Part shown: in pieces, positions 44,301 through 53,372 of the stretch | Layout of the letters: each line of letters opens with the position of its first letter | Numbering within the stretch: position 1 is the stretch's first letter | Source: Haladaptatus halobius | GTDB lineage: Archaea; Halobacteriota; Halobacteria; Halobacteriales; Haladaptataceae | Assembly (NCBI RefSeq): GCF_020618475.1 | Contig: NZ_CP085341.1 | Coordinates: 186,001 to 250,000 of the forward strand | DNA: 64,000 bases | Direction: 5' to 3' | Program-made: the position numbers and the translations under genes | Notes under the pieces: generated by a model | Seen by the model: only the letters and a program-made list of their open reading frames with translations | Database searches by the model: none | Told to the model about the DNA's origin: nothing

Positions 44301-44456
44301 TTTGACGCCTACCTTGCCCGTGAGTTGGCCGACGATGCCAGTGACGACCAGAAGGACAGTGAGACGGAAGACACCGAGCGCACCGACGAGACTGCCGAGG
44401 AAGAGAGCAGCAGCGAACCACAGTCATTTGCACCGAAACCGATGGAGGCCGACTAA
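41334..44456 (+). CDS. PrgI-VirB4 fusion ATPase of type IV secretion
   Basis: 1040 residues. The N-terminal ~90 residues hold two membrane helices (LGLSIGELALVVLPTALLAY and VMWFFVSVGCLAGGLYFAV) preceded by GNVFATV, the PrgI-like domain that is a separate protein in Gram-positive systems. Then a VirB4-type domain: Walker A GRSGSGKS at 617-624 and Walker B VVVDEAHD near 857-864. A C-terminal acidic tail (~1000-1040) follows. VirB4 energises pilus assembly and substrate translocation. It reads into the VirD4-like gene by 1 bp (TAATG), so the two are translationally coupled. Confidence 0.9.
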   Translation: MSDDSNSHGGHIGLETIIPQETTGNVFATVLGLSIGELALVVLPTALLAYIELTYISVPVMWFFVSVGCLAGGLYFAVKQTPWYATPLETISKKFDYLRSRFRMPLVGPDAADVPGVADIHSEYDALETDDGTLFTHITVDLQNVSEHDRTEGILDAAGLANGFNKHIAQAESDGFDVKIHLPQTPPRDISQTDALDEAAFDKTLPQVARDYARAQAEHYVEWLATSGMMEQTCTIVVWIAPHEVDTPSADAGYIAQLADLLGTGLFSAGDATKDNQAVALDRRVETVKKAIASVSKGTRLSADESVAYLREFWLDEQTPFSYSEVTSDAPIPETAYVSDDRDEDDEADADNDQAGWQETLQPVRDWITQQTSSNARERAIYGPANVDETVNSVGVNDDFYTSSLWVVGWPSSPSPGFLTDALTVPGVRLDASLYVHATEYRDKMDELATDQEWLSAMGIEKEGKQAKADDADVAATQKIILRDHMRDNGVECSEISMIVTVRADTREKALKVRKHVKTEFLGPNDIVATEADDRQLAAMKTTSPTPGDAFNDASQNDTRFEMPSDTLGAMFPMAGGYQTHESGTIYGMALARSGAPLGLLQVDRRTLAVPHRFWVGRSGSGKSFNIKDLLIADMLRTPNLRTIIVDIARGFDGVVETFDGGKVKVGETKINPFEVRAPGEHGEGFTADLSSKINLIADMFYLYLQKNATDPEELRATLVELIRKTYSNAGITDDPETHSKKKSPTMVDFFSVLADAATNPEEYTAEGTDFETENMVEHAGILLTALKPFKPTPDDEPDGAFEWMSGESEVDLSSRVLYFDMQKFEGKPAVEKGMAMAYILSIAPEVAKQTNNYVDVVVDEAHDLFAEAAHAGRLESMVRAGRNAGLMFDFISQADDDFNEDAAKRIAKQCAISGWQDMGKMGLSDPEPFGLTDMQASQLAGGLAAGDKDETSYSECLVDVDGDVYRVRKRVSDYAKAVLDYRESDNGDFDAYLARELADDASDDQKDSETEDTERTDETAEEESSSEPQSFAPKPMEAD

Positions 44457-47400
44457 TGACAACCGAAATAGGCGAACTCACCGAACGACTCCGGCAGAAC
44501 CGCAAGCGAAAGAAGATCAGCGACATCGAGGGGTTCGAACTCGATACGAAAGAACGCGACATCATCGAACGCAAGTGCGAGCACCTCGACAAACCAGTGT
44601 ACAAGGTCCGTCCGTATCGCGGTGAGGGTGGGGTTCGCGAGGCGATCACCCTGTTGAACGGGATGCACGAAACAGCCGGGAGTCCCGAGACACACGCCTT
44701 TGAAATCGTCTATGACGAAGAGATCCTCGACTTCCGGTTTGTGCCCGGTTCGGGGATTATTGGGAAGAACCTCCGTGACCAACTGTTCGAAGACTACCCT
44801 GACTCGACCGTCGAGCAACTCCCCGAGGCGTTCCCGGCGTGGGACGAGGATGAGTACGTCGCTGGGGCGCGGATGCATTTCTTCAAATCTACCGAGTACC
44901 CGATTCGACACATCGATATCGACGGCTTTGGTGATGAGAACGGCAGTCGTTCACAGGCGCGTGATCCGTTCAAGAACATTCTGACGAAGGTCACCGGCGG
45001 GAGTACCGACGTCATGTTGCAGGTCGTCTTTCGACCTTCACAACAGGGGTTCCGGTACCGCGGGAAGATGGCGAAGGTCGCTGACCGAATGCGAGCGCCG
45101 AACACGCGCTTCCTGACCGATTACCCCGCGACGGACGTCGAGAAACAGGCCGCAGATATCATTGAGAATCAACAAAATGAGTCGATGTATGAGATCGAAA
45201 TCCGTGTTGTCGCGGCCTCGAGCACGAAAGAGGCAGCTGAAGGCCGGGTTCACTCGGTCGTGCATGCCCTTGACGAGTTCTATGAGAGTCACAACCGACA
45301 GGGGTTCTACGGGACGCCCGTCGGGAATACCACCCTCCGGTCGGCACGGAGCGATATGCATTCGTTCCTGTCGGCAACGGCGAGTCGGTCGTTCGAAGGC
45401 TATACCGATATGAAATGCACAGCATCGGAACTGGCGGGTGTCGTCCATCTCTCCGGCGACGTGAACAACCCACACATCGATTACTCGGAATCACGCGCCG
45501 GGATTCCCGTCCCGATCGGCACGCCGCGTTTTGACTTTACCCGTGCGGGGTTGGATGAGACGGCAACGCCGCTGGAAAAGCAGGTCGCGATGTTCAACGC
45601 GAGCGCGCGAGGGGAGCCGTACTGGATCGGCACCGGTGCACGGAAAGGGACGGAAGCGGGGATTCACGAGGATGTGTTTAAACGCCACGTGTTCGTTCCC
45701 GGTTCAACAGGATACGGGAAGACGACGCTGTTGAAGAATCTCTTCCGGCAGATGATGGACCGCGGTGTCGGTGGGATGTTCTACGACCCGAAGGGTGACG
45801 ATGCCGAAGACGTCGTGTCACTCGTTCCTGAGGGACGCGAGGACGACGTAATCTACATCGAACTCGGCGGGAACCGGGACAAACAGGTCGGCTTCAACTT
45901 CCTCGAAGTGCCGTCGAGTGAACCGCCAGACACGCCCGCGTACAAAGAGGCGGTCGAAGCCCTTGCCGACGATCTGGAGGCGCTCATCTCTCTCGCTGGC
46001 GGCGAAGAGGACTACTGGGGACCACGGATGAAACGAGTTGTTCGGAACATGGTTCGGGGCATGGCGAAAGCGGGCTACGACTGTACGTTGCTGGATATGT
46101 ACTTCGCCCTCGTGAGTCAGGAGCGCCGCGAGCAGTACGCACAGATGCTCGAGGACGAACGGATCGACTGGATTGTCGAGTACGCCCGTGAGCAACTGGC
46201 GGACATGGAGGATTCGGACCTCGAACCCCTGGTTGGACGGCTGCAACAGTGGATCGAGAACCCGATCACCCGCGAACTCGTGTCGTATCCGAAATCCACG
46301 TTCTCCGTTGAGGACGCCATCCGAGAGGGGAAAATCATCATCGTCGAGGATAACACGACCTCCGAGACGGTGGGGACGATGGTCGCGACCGCGTTGATCC
46401 GCCGAATCTGGGTGGCTGTCCGAGAACAGTCACGGATGGGTGAGAAGCCGCCAATGTTCTACAGCATCCTCGACGAGTTCGACAAGATCATCTCGGCCAA
46501 CTCGAACATCGCTCGCATTCTGTCGTTGGCCCGGTCGAAGAACCTCTCGATTATCGGCGCGTGCCAGGACCTCTCGAACCAGCTCGACGGCAAAGAGCAG
46601 ATCCAGAACGCGATTCTTGGCCAGTGTGGAACGATTCTCAATTTCAACCCACAGCGACCGGGAGAGGCGCGTCTCATGGCGAAGCGACATAGCGAGGATA
46701 TCGGCCAACAGGACTTGGCCAACCTCGGGAAGTACCAGCTCTATATGCGGACGGACAACGAGCACGGTGAGCCGACGAAGACCTACAAGGTCGGGACGTT
46801 TCCCCCGATCGACGAGGTCGAGGACGTCGCCCGGACCGATGAAGACAGAGAGGCACTCATCGAACGCTCGTTGGAACAATACGGTGGCGATCGTCGGACC
46901 AGCGAGGATCAGAAACGTGATTCCAAGTTCTACGACTATGATGGGACTGACGAGGACTACGAACTCACCGAGGAACGTGAGGCACTTATCCTGAAAGCCG
47001 CGTACGACCTCGCACTCAAAGATGACGAGTGTGACGATGGTTTCGTCGAGAACCGGCGCATCTGGGAGCTGGCGAAAGAATGGATGGGCTTCGAGACACT
47101 CCGCGGGGAACAGTTCTGGGGAATGGTCGACTATATCCCCGACAAACGGTTAGACCGAAGCGAACGCAACGGAGACATGTACCTCAAGTGCACACCGGAA
47201 GGCCGGGCGTTCTTCCTCGCGACGGGTGTGTCCTCGACCTCGGGGAAGGGGAAGCATCGTGAACTCCTGAAAGACGCCTACGACCCGCTGACGCTCGCCG
47301 GATTGGACGTCAGGCTTCCCATCCAGACCGGAGAGGAGGAAGCAGATGGCATCGCAAAGGTGCCGTTCGAAACCACGGTCTCACTCCGGAACGTCGAACG

Positions 47401-48037
47401 AGTGCGCGAACAGATCCGCGGCGACTATCCGATTCTGTTCGACCTCACGAGCGGGGGCGACGTCGCCCTCGAGGCCGAGTCATCCACGGGGAAGACGCAA
47501 CCGGGCCAGACAGTCATCAACCTCGGGAAAGCCGTCGCGAACGGACAGAAGTGCGTCTTCTTGTGTCGAGAGAAGACAGCGGATACCGTCGAGGGGACGC
47601 TGACCGACCCGCCATTCACGGCGAAAGATGGGTCGTTCTACAACAAGAAAGGCCAGGCGCTCCGGATTAACGGAACCACGTTCCCCCGACCGGACGAGAT
47701 GGAAGAGACGGTCTGGCGCGAACGCGATGACCAGTACGTCCTCGAGGACCAGGATGGCCGTGTCTATGCGCGCTTTGATTCGCGTGATGCCATCTTTTCG
47801 GACGTAAACGCCTACCCCGAACGGCGACAGGACGGCGATGGCACCGGGTGTATCACGAAGCCCGTGATCCCCGGCGAGTGGTCGAGTGAGGACTACGAGA
47901 TCCTCATCATTCCCGAAGACGCCGAGACACCGCAGGACGTCGTCGTCCGTCGTGATGGCGAAGATGTGCGGCTGGCGGGATTGAGTCGCGAGGAAAAAGA
48001 GGTGCCGTCGCTCGGTGCGCGATTAGACGCGATCTGA
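44456..48037 (+). CDS. VirD4/TraG-like coupling ATPase with extra C-terminal region
   Basis: 1193 residues. The ATPase core has Walker A GSTGYGKT at 416-423 and Walker B ILDEFDKI at 671-678, plus AGGEEDYWGPRMKRVVRNMV and GACQDLSNQL, as in TraG/VirD4-type coupling proteins that bring DNA to the secretion channel. No N-terminal membrane helices are visible, unlike classic VirD4; a membrane partner (VirB6-like) may anchor it. The last ~360 residues are unusual for the family: residues ~830-960 are helical, and ~960-1070 contain LFDLTSGGDVALEAESSTGKT and NGQKCVFLCRE, which resembles a nuclease-like (PD-(D/E)XK) fold. 9-nt from the VirB4 stop, no gap. Confidence 0.85.
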   Translation: MTTEIGELTERLRQNRKRKKISDIEGFELDTKERDIIERKCEHLDKPVYKVRPYRGEGGVREAITLLNGMHETAGSPETHAFEIVYDEEILDFRFVPGSGIIGKNLRDQLFEDYPDSTVEQLPEAFPAWDEDEYVAGARMHFFKSTEYPIRHIDIDGFGDENGSRSQARDPFKNILTKVTGGSTDVMLQVVFRPSQQGFRYRGKMAKVADRMRAPNTRFLTDYPATDVEKQAADIIENQQNESMYEIEIRVVAASSTKEAAEGRVHSVVHALDEFYESHNRQGFYGTPVGNTTLRSARSDMHSFLSATASRSFEGYTDMKCTASELAGVVHLSGDVNNPHIDYSESRAGIPVPIGTPRFDFTRAGLDETATPLEKQVAMFNASARGEPYWIGTGARKGTEAGIHEDVFKRHVFVPGSTGYGKTTLLKNLFRQMMDRGVGGMFYDPKGDDAEDVVSLVPEGREDDVIYIELGGNRDKQVGFNFLEVPSSEPPDTPAYKEAVEALADDLEALISLAGGEEDYWGPRMKRVVRNMVRGMAKAGYDCTLLDMYFALVSQERREQYAQMLEDERIDWIVEYAREQLADMEDSDLEPLVGRLQQWIENPITRELVSYPKSTFSVEDAIREGKIIIVEDNTTSETVGTMVATALIRRIWVAVREQSRMGEKPPMFYSILDEFDKIISANSNIARILSLARSKNLSIIGACQDLSNQLDGKEQIQNAILGQCGTILNFNPQRPGEARLMAKRHSEDIGQQDLANLGKYQLYMRTDNEHGEPTKTYKVGTFPPIDEVEDVARTDEDREALIERSLEQYGGDRRTSEDQKRDSKFYDYDGTDEDYELTEEREALILKAAYDLALKDDECDDGFVENRRIWELAKEWMGFETLRGEQFWGMVDYIPDKRLDRSERNGDMYLKCTPEGRAFFLATGVSSTSGKGKHRELLKDAYDPLTLAGLDVRLPIQTGEEEADGIAKVPFETTVSLRNVERVREQIRGDYPILFDLTSGGDVALEAESSTGKTQPGQTVINLGKAVANGQKCVFLCREKTADTVEGTLTDPPFTAKDGSFYNKKGQALRINGTTFPRPDEMEETVWRERDDQYVLEDQDGRVYARFDSRDAIFSDVNAYPERRQDGDGTGCITKPVIPGEWSSEDYEILIIPEDAETPQDVVVRRDGEDVRLAGLSREEKEVPSLGARLDAI

Positions 48038-48154
48038 GTTGCCAGCTGGTTTTTCGGAGTGGCCACGTGCCCAGATGATCGCGTCAATCGGAAAACTGGA
48101 GATTAATTACGGGACTTTCAGTGGCGTGGTCACACGGGCAAGTGCTGCATCCAC

Positions 48155-49069
48155 TCATGACAGTGCAGAAGTGGTCGAATCAGCCCCTACTGGACGATAG
48201 CTGATCATCCCCACTTCTGACGACGGATAGAACTTCGTTCCCGGTGGCTCCGACAGCCACTGCAGCACCTGAAAGAGGTCACCGCCCGCCATTCCTGTGT
48301 GGAACAGCAGCACCAGGACACCGATAGCCATCAGCATCCAAGTCCCCGAGAGTGCGAGTCCGACTGCAATCGGAGTGATGACCAGAAATGGAGTGGCCGT
48401 GAGCAGAATCAGCGCGCGGCGAGAGAGAACTGTATTCTCATAGATGGTTGCTGGCCCGGTGAGATTGAATGTGAACGAGGCATCTGCCCCATATGCAGCA
48501 GCGACAAGCCCATGCAGCCCTTCATGGACGACGACCATCCCAACAAGAATCCCGCCAGAGAGGGCGAAGTTAGCCAGCAGCGAGAGGTTGGGGACAGTAG
48601 GGTATGATTCTCGGAGGAGAACGATGGCAAAGACACTAAACCACCCGAGAGCGGTTAACGGAAAACAGCTCACGGATGCCCGCCCAGCAAACTCGAATTC
48701 TGAGCCCTCGGCAGGTTGATGTGGCTCATAGCCGTCCTCACTGAGCGTTGGTGCAGGATCCGGTGTGTCAGCAGACTCGCCCCATGTTTCTGGGTTCGTA
48801 AGGGGGGTTGTCCGCCATTTGGCGATCGCGCGGATGAGCGAATCGAGAATCAGTGTGAGGCCAATGGTGAGGAACACGAAGAACGCAATGCCGACCGCCC
48901 ATTGGTCGAAGCTGGTAATCGCAGCTGGGGTGGGGTTATCGATGATGAACACGGCAGACCACAGTCCGAGGAGGACAACGCCCACCCGAAGGCGGTGGTA
49001 GCGATTCCACGTCTGTGTGAGACCAGTCCAGACGGTTCTGGGTGCTTTCTTCCAGTACATTACAGTCAA
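48155..49069 (-). CDS. DUF3267-type membrane zincin
   Basis: 304 residues with about five membrane helices and the zinc motif HEGLH in VVHEGLHGLVAAAYG (residues ~180-184), the DUF3267 putative zincin-peptidase pattern. A matching acidic or His residue is further along (LLFHTGMAGGDLFQVLQWL). It also has a conserved C-terminal YPSSEVGMISYRP. Probably a site-2-type intramembrane protease, substrate unknown. Convergent with the coupling ATPase (118 bp). Confidence 0.82.
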   Translation of the reverse strand: MTVMYWKKAPRTVWTGLTQTWNRYHRLRVGVVLLGLWSAVFIIDNPTPAAITSFDQWAVGIAFFVFLTIGLTLILDSLIRAIAKWRTTPLTNPETWGESADTPDPAPTLSEDGYEPHQPAEGSEFEFAGRASVSCFPLTALGWFSVFAIVLLRESYPTVPNLSLLANFALSGGILVGMVVVHEGLHGLVAAAYGADASFTFNLTGPATIYENTVLSRRALILLTATPFLVITPIAVGLALSGTWMLMAIGVLVLLFHTGMAGGDLFQVLQWLSEPPGTKFYPSSEVGMISYRPVGADSTTSALS

Positions 49070-49349
49070 CTATTACTGAAACGAATATAAAGAAGTAGGG
49101 GCTGAGAGAAATGATCACGTGTGAATCAGTCGCCATCGATCACGGGCGACAAAGACACACTGGCCAGTGAGGACAGCCGCAACCATCCAACCAATCGCAC
49201 CGTATCCCTGTGCGCGCATTTCGTCGAGCTCCACGATCTTTTACATACGGCTCCGCCGGGGTCGCTGTTCGTTGGCAGCCAGTAATCGACAAACTACTTT
49301 CACTCTGGTTTCGGGACAATTAACCAGCCAGCCATCCACCCATATCGAC

Positions 49350-50534
49350 ATGAACCATCGAATCGATCGCGACGAGCAGGCAGGAACTCACCAGCAGAGC
49401 GACGGTCTCTGGGGAGCAGACAAGCTTAGAACCCGAACGGACGACCGCGCACCACTCACACACCGGACAGATCGTATCGCGCTCCGAAACGAAATGGATA
49501 CACCCATCGTGTACGTGGACGACGATCCACTGTTTTTCCTCGCACCAGACGAGGAATCGATGCAACAGTCGCTACTGAAGGACGGTATCGCCGACATTCG
49601 CCACCAGCATTACGCCGTAGAGGCGGACGACCTCGGCGAGAGCGAGACGATCGTCCGGGAGATCATCGACCAGTTCGACGCCGATACCGGCCAGAAATTC
49701 TACTATGGGATTGCAGGCGAGCGAGCACAGATTTGTGGGAACGGTCTCGACGACTACTTCGACGCGATTGCTAACTTCCGTACCATCTACACAGACCTCG
49801 AAACGCAGCTCGACCCCACTGGCACGTACCAACGAACGGGCTTTCCTCACGAAAACGAGTATATGAGTGTGCAGTGCATCGGTCTCACCTCCGTTGAGGG
49901 GTTCTGGCTGCGATTCAACACGCGGATGACTGAGGCACCGGATGAGGAATACTATTCAAGGACGTCGGTGTCGGTGACGTCACTCGAACAGCATGGCACG
50001 CTCACAACCATGTGGCTCCAGGATCGGCTTGACCATCCCGCTCTCAGCAGCCCCTCGTCGGTTGATCGGCAGGACGCCGCAGCGGCACAGGCGAAACTGC
50101 CGCTCGGACCGAGCCCACTCACGGACGTCAAACATCACCGACTCATCGGGTATCGCAGCCGTGACGAGACGGTCGAGTACATCACGTGTGAGAATCCGTA
50201 CTATCGAGCGGAACAGACGGCACGCAGCGAGCAGTTCGACCGTCTCGACGATGCAGGTGTGCCGCGGGATGTGATTCGGCGAGTCATCAATATTGACCGC
50301 ATACCGCTCCGCCCGCGAGGCGGCTCACATGGTGTTGATGAAGACGTTTTCATCAAGGGCGCGTTCGAGATCACACAGTTCGGCACGCCCACGGGACCGG
50401 GAGCCGGCGGTGTGGCGCTACTCTCTGGAAAAGTAAACCCAGTGCTGGAAGAGGACTTCGCCGAGTGGAAGATGGCAGTACGTGCCAAGCGTGAGAAGCA
50501 GACTCGTGGGTTTCTCGACCGACTCAGATTGTGA
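49350..50534 (+). CDS. Unknown protein, 394 aa
   Basis: 394 residues from MNHRIDRDEQAGT; the open frame reaches back to 49167 but the upstream 61 codons are non-haloarchaeal in composition. No family recognised. The protein is an acidic mixed alpha/beta protein with IVYVDDDPLFFLAPDEESM, FYYGIAGERAQICGNG and a C-terminal GPGAGGVALLSGKVNP. Its location after the secretion operon hints at a plasmid-borne role (possibly transfer), but I see no relaxase motif (His-hydrophobic-His or Tyr pair). A single-gene unit. Confidence 0.6.
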   Translation: MNHRIDRDEQAGTHQQSDGLWGADKLRTRTDDRAPLTHRTDRIALRNEMDTPIVYVDDDPLFFLAPDEESMQQSLLKDGIADIRHQHYAVEADDLGESETIVREIIDQFDADTGQKFYYGIAGERAQICGNGLDDYFDAIANFRTIYTDLETQLDPTGTYQRTGFPHENEYMSVQCIGLTSVEGFWLRFNTRMTEAPDEEYYSRTSVSVTSLEQHGTLTTMWLQDRLDHPALSSPSSVDRQDAAAAQAKLPLGPSPLTDVKHHRLIGYRSRDETVEYITCENPYYRAEQTARSEQFDRLDDAGVPRDVIRRVINIDRIPLRPRGGSHGVDEDVFIKGAFEITQFGTPTGPGAGGVALLSGKVNPVLEEDFAEWKMAVRAKREKQTRGFLDRLRL

Positions 50535-50704
50535 GGAGGTCCACCGGCAGTGGCACCGTTCGACATCGAGATCATAGCCCACGATTGGTGGTTAAGGTGG
50601 TGAGCACATTTCCAGTTGTGCCGTTCAGTAGCGATTGTGTCTTGCGCTGGTTAGTACTGCATACTAATCTCATCACTTCCGATACTTCGGAAATGCGACA
50701 ATAG

Positions 50705-51046
50705 CTACGCTAATCCGAGGCTTACTTTGAGCGCCGTGTCAATCTCGCCCATCTTCTCGTCACTTACCTGTCCAAGCGTCCGCTCGATACGCTTCTCAAC
50801 GTCCACAGTCCTGATTTGGTCGAGCTGCACCGCAGAATCCTTCTCAACCTCCTCGTCGCTCGCACGGAGCACGACCACAAACGGGTACTCCGAGATCGTC
50901 GTCGTCATCGGAGCGATGATGGTCGTTGGCGAGTACTGGTTGCCCGTGTCGTTCTGCACGACGACCGCAGGCCGTGTCTTCCGAATCTCGGACCCCTTGG
51001 TGGGGTCAAGCTGAACAAGCACGATGTCGCCACGGCGAACGCTCAT
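50705..51046 (-). CDS. mazF: MazF/PemK-type toxin
   Basis: 113 residues of the MazF/PemK mRNA-interferase family: GDIVLVQLDPTKGSEIRKTRPAVVVQND at the start, with the conserved RPAVVVQND and the later TTIIAPMTTTI and EYPFVVVLR strands. It should cut mRNA at specific short sites when free of its antitoxin. The ATG overlaps the antitoxin stop by 4 bp (51043-51046). Full length, apparently intact. Confidence 0.93.
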   Translation of the reverse strand: MSVRRGDIVLVQLDPTKGSEIRKTRPAVVVQNDTGNQYSPTTIIAPMTTTISEYPFVVVLRASDEEVEKDSAVQLDQIRTVDVEKRIERTLGQVSDEKMGEIDTALKVSLGLA

Positions 51047-51294
51047 AGAGAGTCGTTCGCCTCACTCGAAACGCCTTCCCATTCGTCGTTGATGCGACGG
51101 GCCTCCTCGGCGTGGTCGCGGTACGCTTGGGCAAGGTCGTCGTCGTCCACACTGTCTGCTTTCCGAATCACGATTTGGCCGTTATCGCGTTCAACGACGA
51201 CCTCGTCGCCGCCGTGGATGTTTTCCTGTTCTCGAATCCATTTCGGGATTGTGACTTGTCCGCGGTCACCGACGCGCCGTTTGTTCTGAACCAT
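51043..51294 (-). CDS. mazE: AbrB/MazE-type antitoxin
   Basis: 83 residues with a swapped-hairpin AbrB domain at the N-terminus (NKRRVGDRGQVTIPKWIREQENIHGGDEV, in part; VVVERDNGQIVIRK) and an acidic C-terminal tail (DDDLAQAYRDHAEEARRINDEW) that would wrap the toxin. It represses its own promoter and neutralises MazF. Typical length. First gene of the pair, directly upstream of the toxin. Confidence 0.93.
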   Translation of the reverse strand: MVQNKRRVGDRGQVTIPKWIREQENIHGGDEVVVERDNGQIVIRKADSVDDDDLAQAYRDHAEEARRINDEWEGVSSEANDSL

Positions 51295-51441
51295 TACACT
51301 AATTCATACTATTTTCATATCTATAAGCGTGTCGGTGCTCCCGCCGCTTATACCGTTCAACAGCAGTGTTCGATAGCAATTGTCAACCTTGTGAGTTAGT
51401 ATGAGCTACTAGCCTGCGAACGTCCGAACAAAGAAGAACAC

Positions 51442-52026
51442 CTACAACCAGGACACCTTTGCACGTTCTTCCTGCTGCTTTGTCATCGAATAGGCACCGA
51501 GATAGTGTTCGCGAAACGTCTTCCAATCCTCCCAGCCACCCCATTCCATCACCATTCCTGGTTCCACATCATCCTCAACAAGCAGAGTCCCCCACGTTCG
51601 TCGGAGGTCATGCGATGTCAGATACTTCCACCCCTCGTCGTTGTCTGTGGCACGCAGCGTGTTCGCTGCGGTTTCGACCCAGCGTTGCATTGTTCGCGTT
51701 GATCGATCCACGAGCGGAATATCCGCGTCTTCCTGTCGCGTATCGGCGTAGGCGTCGATGGTTGCGGCGAGTCCGAGTGGAATCGGCGTTTCTCGATATT
51801 TCGATCCTTTGCCGTCCCAGACGCGAACGAACGTCCCAGCTTGGCTTTCGACGATATCCGGGGGAGTGACTGCGACGATCTCGGCGGCGCGCAGGCCACA
51901 CCGCCCACCGAGTCCGAATGCGATTTTCTGGGGAGTGGTGTCGGCGGTCGCGAGGAAGCGGGTGAGTTCGTCGCTGGTGAGCCAGACCTTTTTGCCTTGA
52001 TCGACAGCGTGATTTTTCAGTTGCAT
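51442..52026 (-). CDS. Tyrosine-type site-specific integrase
   Basis: 194-residue catalytic-domain-only tyrosine recombinase of the kind found in haloarchaeal proviruses and integrating plasmids. Active-site residues are visible: Arg in GGRCGLRAAEI, HDLRRTW (His and second Arg), a Trp in EWGGW at the usual second His position, and the nucleophilic Tyr in FREHYLGAYS. No N-terminal SAM-like arm-binding domain, which is normal for this short family. It could integrate or resolve this replicon. A 9-bp-stem hairpin lies 99 bp upstream (52125-52153). Confidence 0.92.
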   Translation of the reverse strand: MQLKNHAVDQGKKVWLTSDELTRFLATADTTPQKIAFGLGGRCGLRAAEIVAVTPPDIVESQAGTFVRVWDGKGSKYRETPIPLGLAATIDAYADTRQEDADIPLVDRSTRTMQRWVETAANTLRATDNDEGWKYLTSHDLRRTWGTLLVEDDVEPGMVMEWGGWEDWKTFREHYLGAYSMTKQQEERAKVSWL

Positions 52027-52124
52027 AGGGTGTCGCTTATCTCAGCTAATACGACACAAAATAATGAAAGTAATGGGTTTGGACGCTGATTTTTACTCAA
52101 GGGTATTTAAAGGAACAAGTTTGC

Positions 52125-52153
52125 GTGTCGGAGAATGCGGGGAACTCCGACAC
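52125..52153. promoter_or_regulatory. Perfect hairpin upstream of integrase
   Basis: GTGTCGGAG (52125-52133) and CTCCGACAC (52145-52153), 9-bp perfect stem with an 11-base loop. It may be a recombination half-site pair, terminator or operator for the integrase gene. Confidence 0.45.
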
Positions 52154-52293
52154 CAACACCCCATCACATCGGCCGATCGATGCTGGAAATCACCTCGCAC
52201 TCAATAGGACTCGATCGAACCCTAGTCACTATCGTCGCAACGCAGGAAACAGCCTCCCCACTCAGTAGTGGACGACTCTAGCGTCTCCGAGGG

Positions 52294-52629
52294 TTATCTC
52301 TCAGCTTGCTCGACAGTGCTGGACACACAGTCGAGGAGTGCCTCAACGAGTGGGTCTGGCTGGTACTGCACGATCTGGGCTTCCGAGTCGTGCGTAATGA
52401 CGTCTGCAGCAGCTAAGCGGGGCAGATGGATCTGTTCGAGCGAGATCCGTCCTATTTCTTGGTCGATGTCGTGCTGGTGACTGAGCTCCGTGACGAGCTT
52501 GGCGACAGGGACGGACGTGGCAGGGGACGTTTGTAACTGGCGGAGGAGTGTCCGACGCTCGGGATGCGCGAGAATTCGAAAACAATCAGTGATTGCTTGG
52601 TCAGTGTCTGGATTAACGGGTGGACGCAT
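52294..52629 (-). CDS. DUF7344-type ArsR-like HTH regulator
   Basis: 111 residues of the haloarchaeal DUF7344 group, an ArsR-like winged helix. Marks: ITDCFRILAHPERRTLLRQL, then the LEQIHLPRLAAADVITHDSE wing region and the final PLVEALLDCVSSTVEQ. Proteins of this family regulate a neighbouring gene; no partner is evident. Single-gene unit. Confidence 0.88.
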   Translation of the reverse strand: MRPPVNPDTDQAITDCFRILAHPERRTLLRQLQTSPATSVPVAKLVTELSHQHDIDQEIGRISLEQIHLPRLAAADVITHDSEAQIVQYQPDPLVEALLDCVSSTVEQAER

Positions 52630-53099
52630 AGCAGGTCGCTGTACTCGGCGGCTGGCATTAAAGATGTCTCTAGGAAATAATTCACAGATAATTTATATAA
52701 CGTTCATCAAAGTATGACACTGGTACGCAATCACATCACCAAATAATGCACAATGACACCATGTGACAACCCATCAGATAACACATCTTGATCAGGCACG
52801 CACTCCTTTCCATCTGAGAAGGCAATTTGAGATTATGATAAAAATTATGGAACTTGTAGCCGAGGAATTCCTCAGTGGACGTATCCACATCCGAGAGAAT
52901 ACGACGCCAATCCGAAACATCTCAATCACTCCCCCTGATAAAATCACAGATCTAGAGCAAGAATAATCTCATATTTGTTTACAAACGCGAAATTCCTGTC
53001 GCTACCAAAGACCACTCGCTCACACGGTCTCACTACCTTGGAATGGTAACACACCGCAAAGGATTTAATAAATTAGTGATAATCTCTAATCGGATACCA
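52630..53099. other. Gap without a convincing gene
   Basis: 470 bases. The open frame 52763-52966 (67 codons) is AT-rich and matches no family, so I did not call it. The right end holds the PadR promoter. Confidence 0.4.
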
Positions 53100-53372
53100 A
53101 TGCATGACCTGACTGGCTTTCAACGAGACCTGCTGTACGTCGTGTCCGGGTTGGACGACCCACATGGACTCGCCATCAAAGATGACCTCGAAGATTACTA
53201 CGAAGCGGAAGTCCATCACGGGCGACTGTATCCAAACCTGGATACGCTCGTCGACAAGGGTCTAATCGAGAAGAGCGCAAAAGACCGCCGAACAAACGCC
53301 TACACGCTGACCCAGCGTGGCCAGCGAGAAATCGAAGCTCGGAGAAACTGGGAGCAGCAGTATCTCGAGTAG
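53100..53372 (+). CDS. PadR-family (PhiH1-repressor-like) regulator
   Basis: 90 residues from MHDLTGFQRDLLYVVSGLDDPHGLAIKDD, in part; HHGRLYPNLDTLVDKGLIEKS and RRTNAYTLTQRGQREI follow. The frame is open from 53043 but similarity begins at 53100. Paralogous to 24653 and 34194. DNA-binding repressor, target unknown. Confidence 0.87.
   Translation: MHDLTGFQRDLLYVVSGLDDPHGLAIKDDLEDYYEAEVHHGRLYPNLDTLVDKGLIEKSAKDRRTNAYTLTQRGQREIEARRNWEQQYLE

Noticed and set aside
52763..52966. 67-codon plus-strand frame
   Set aside because: AT-rich, no family match, and no promoter or ribosome site stands out.
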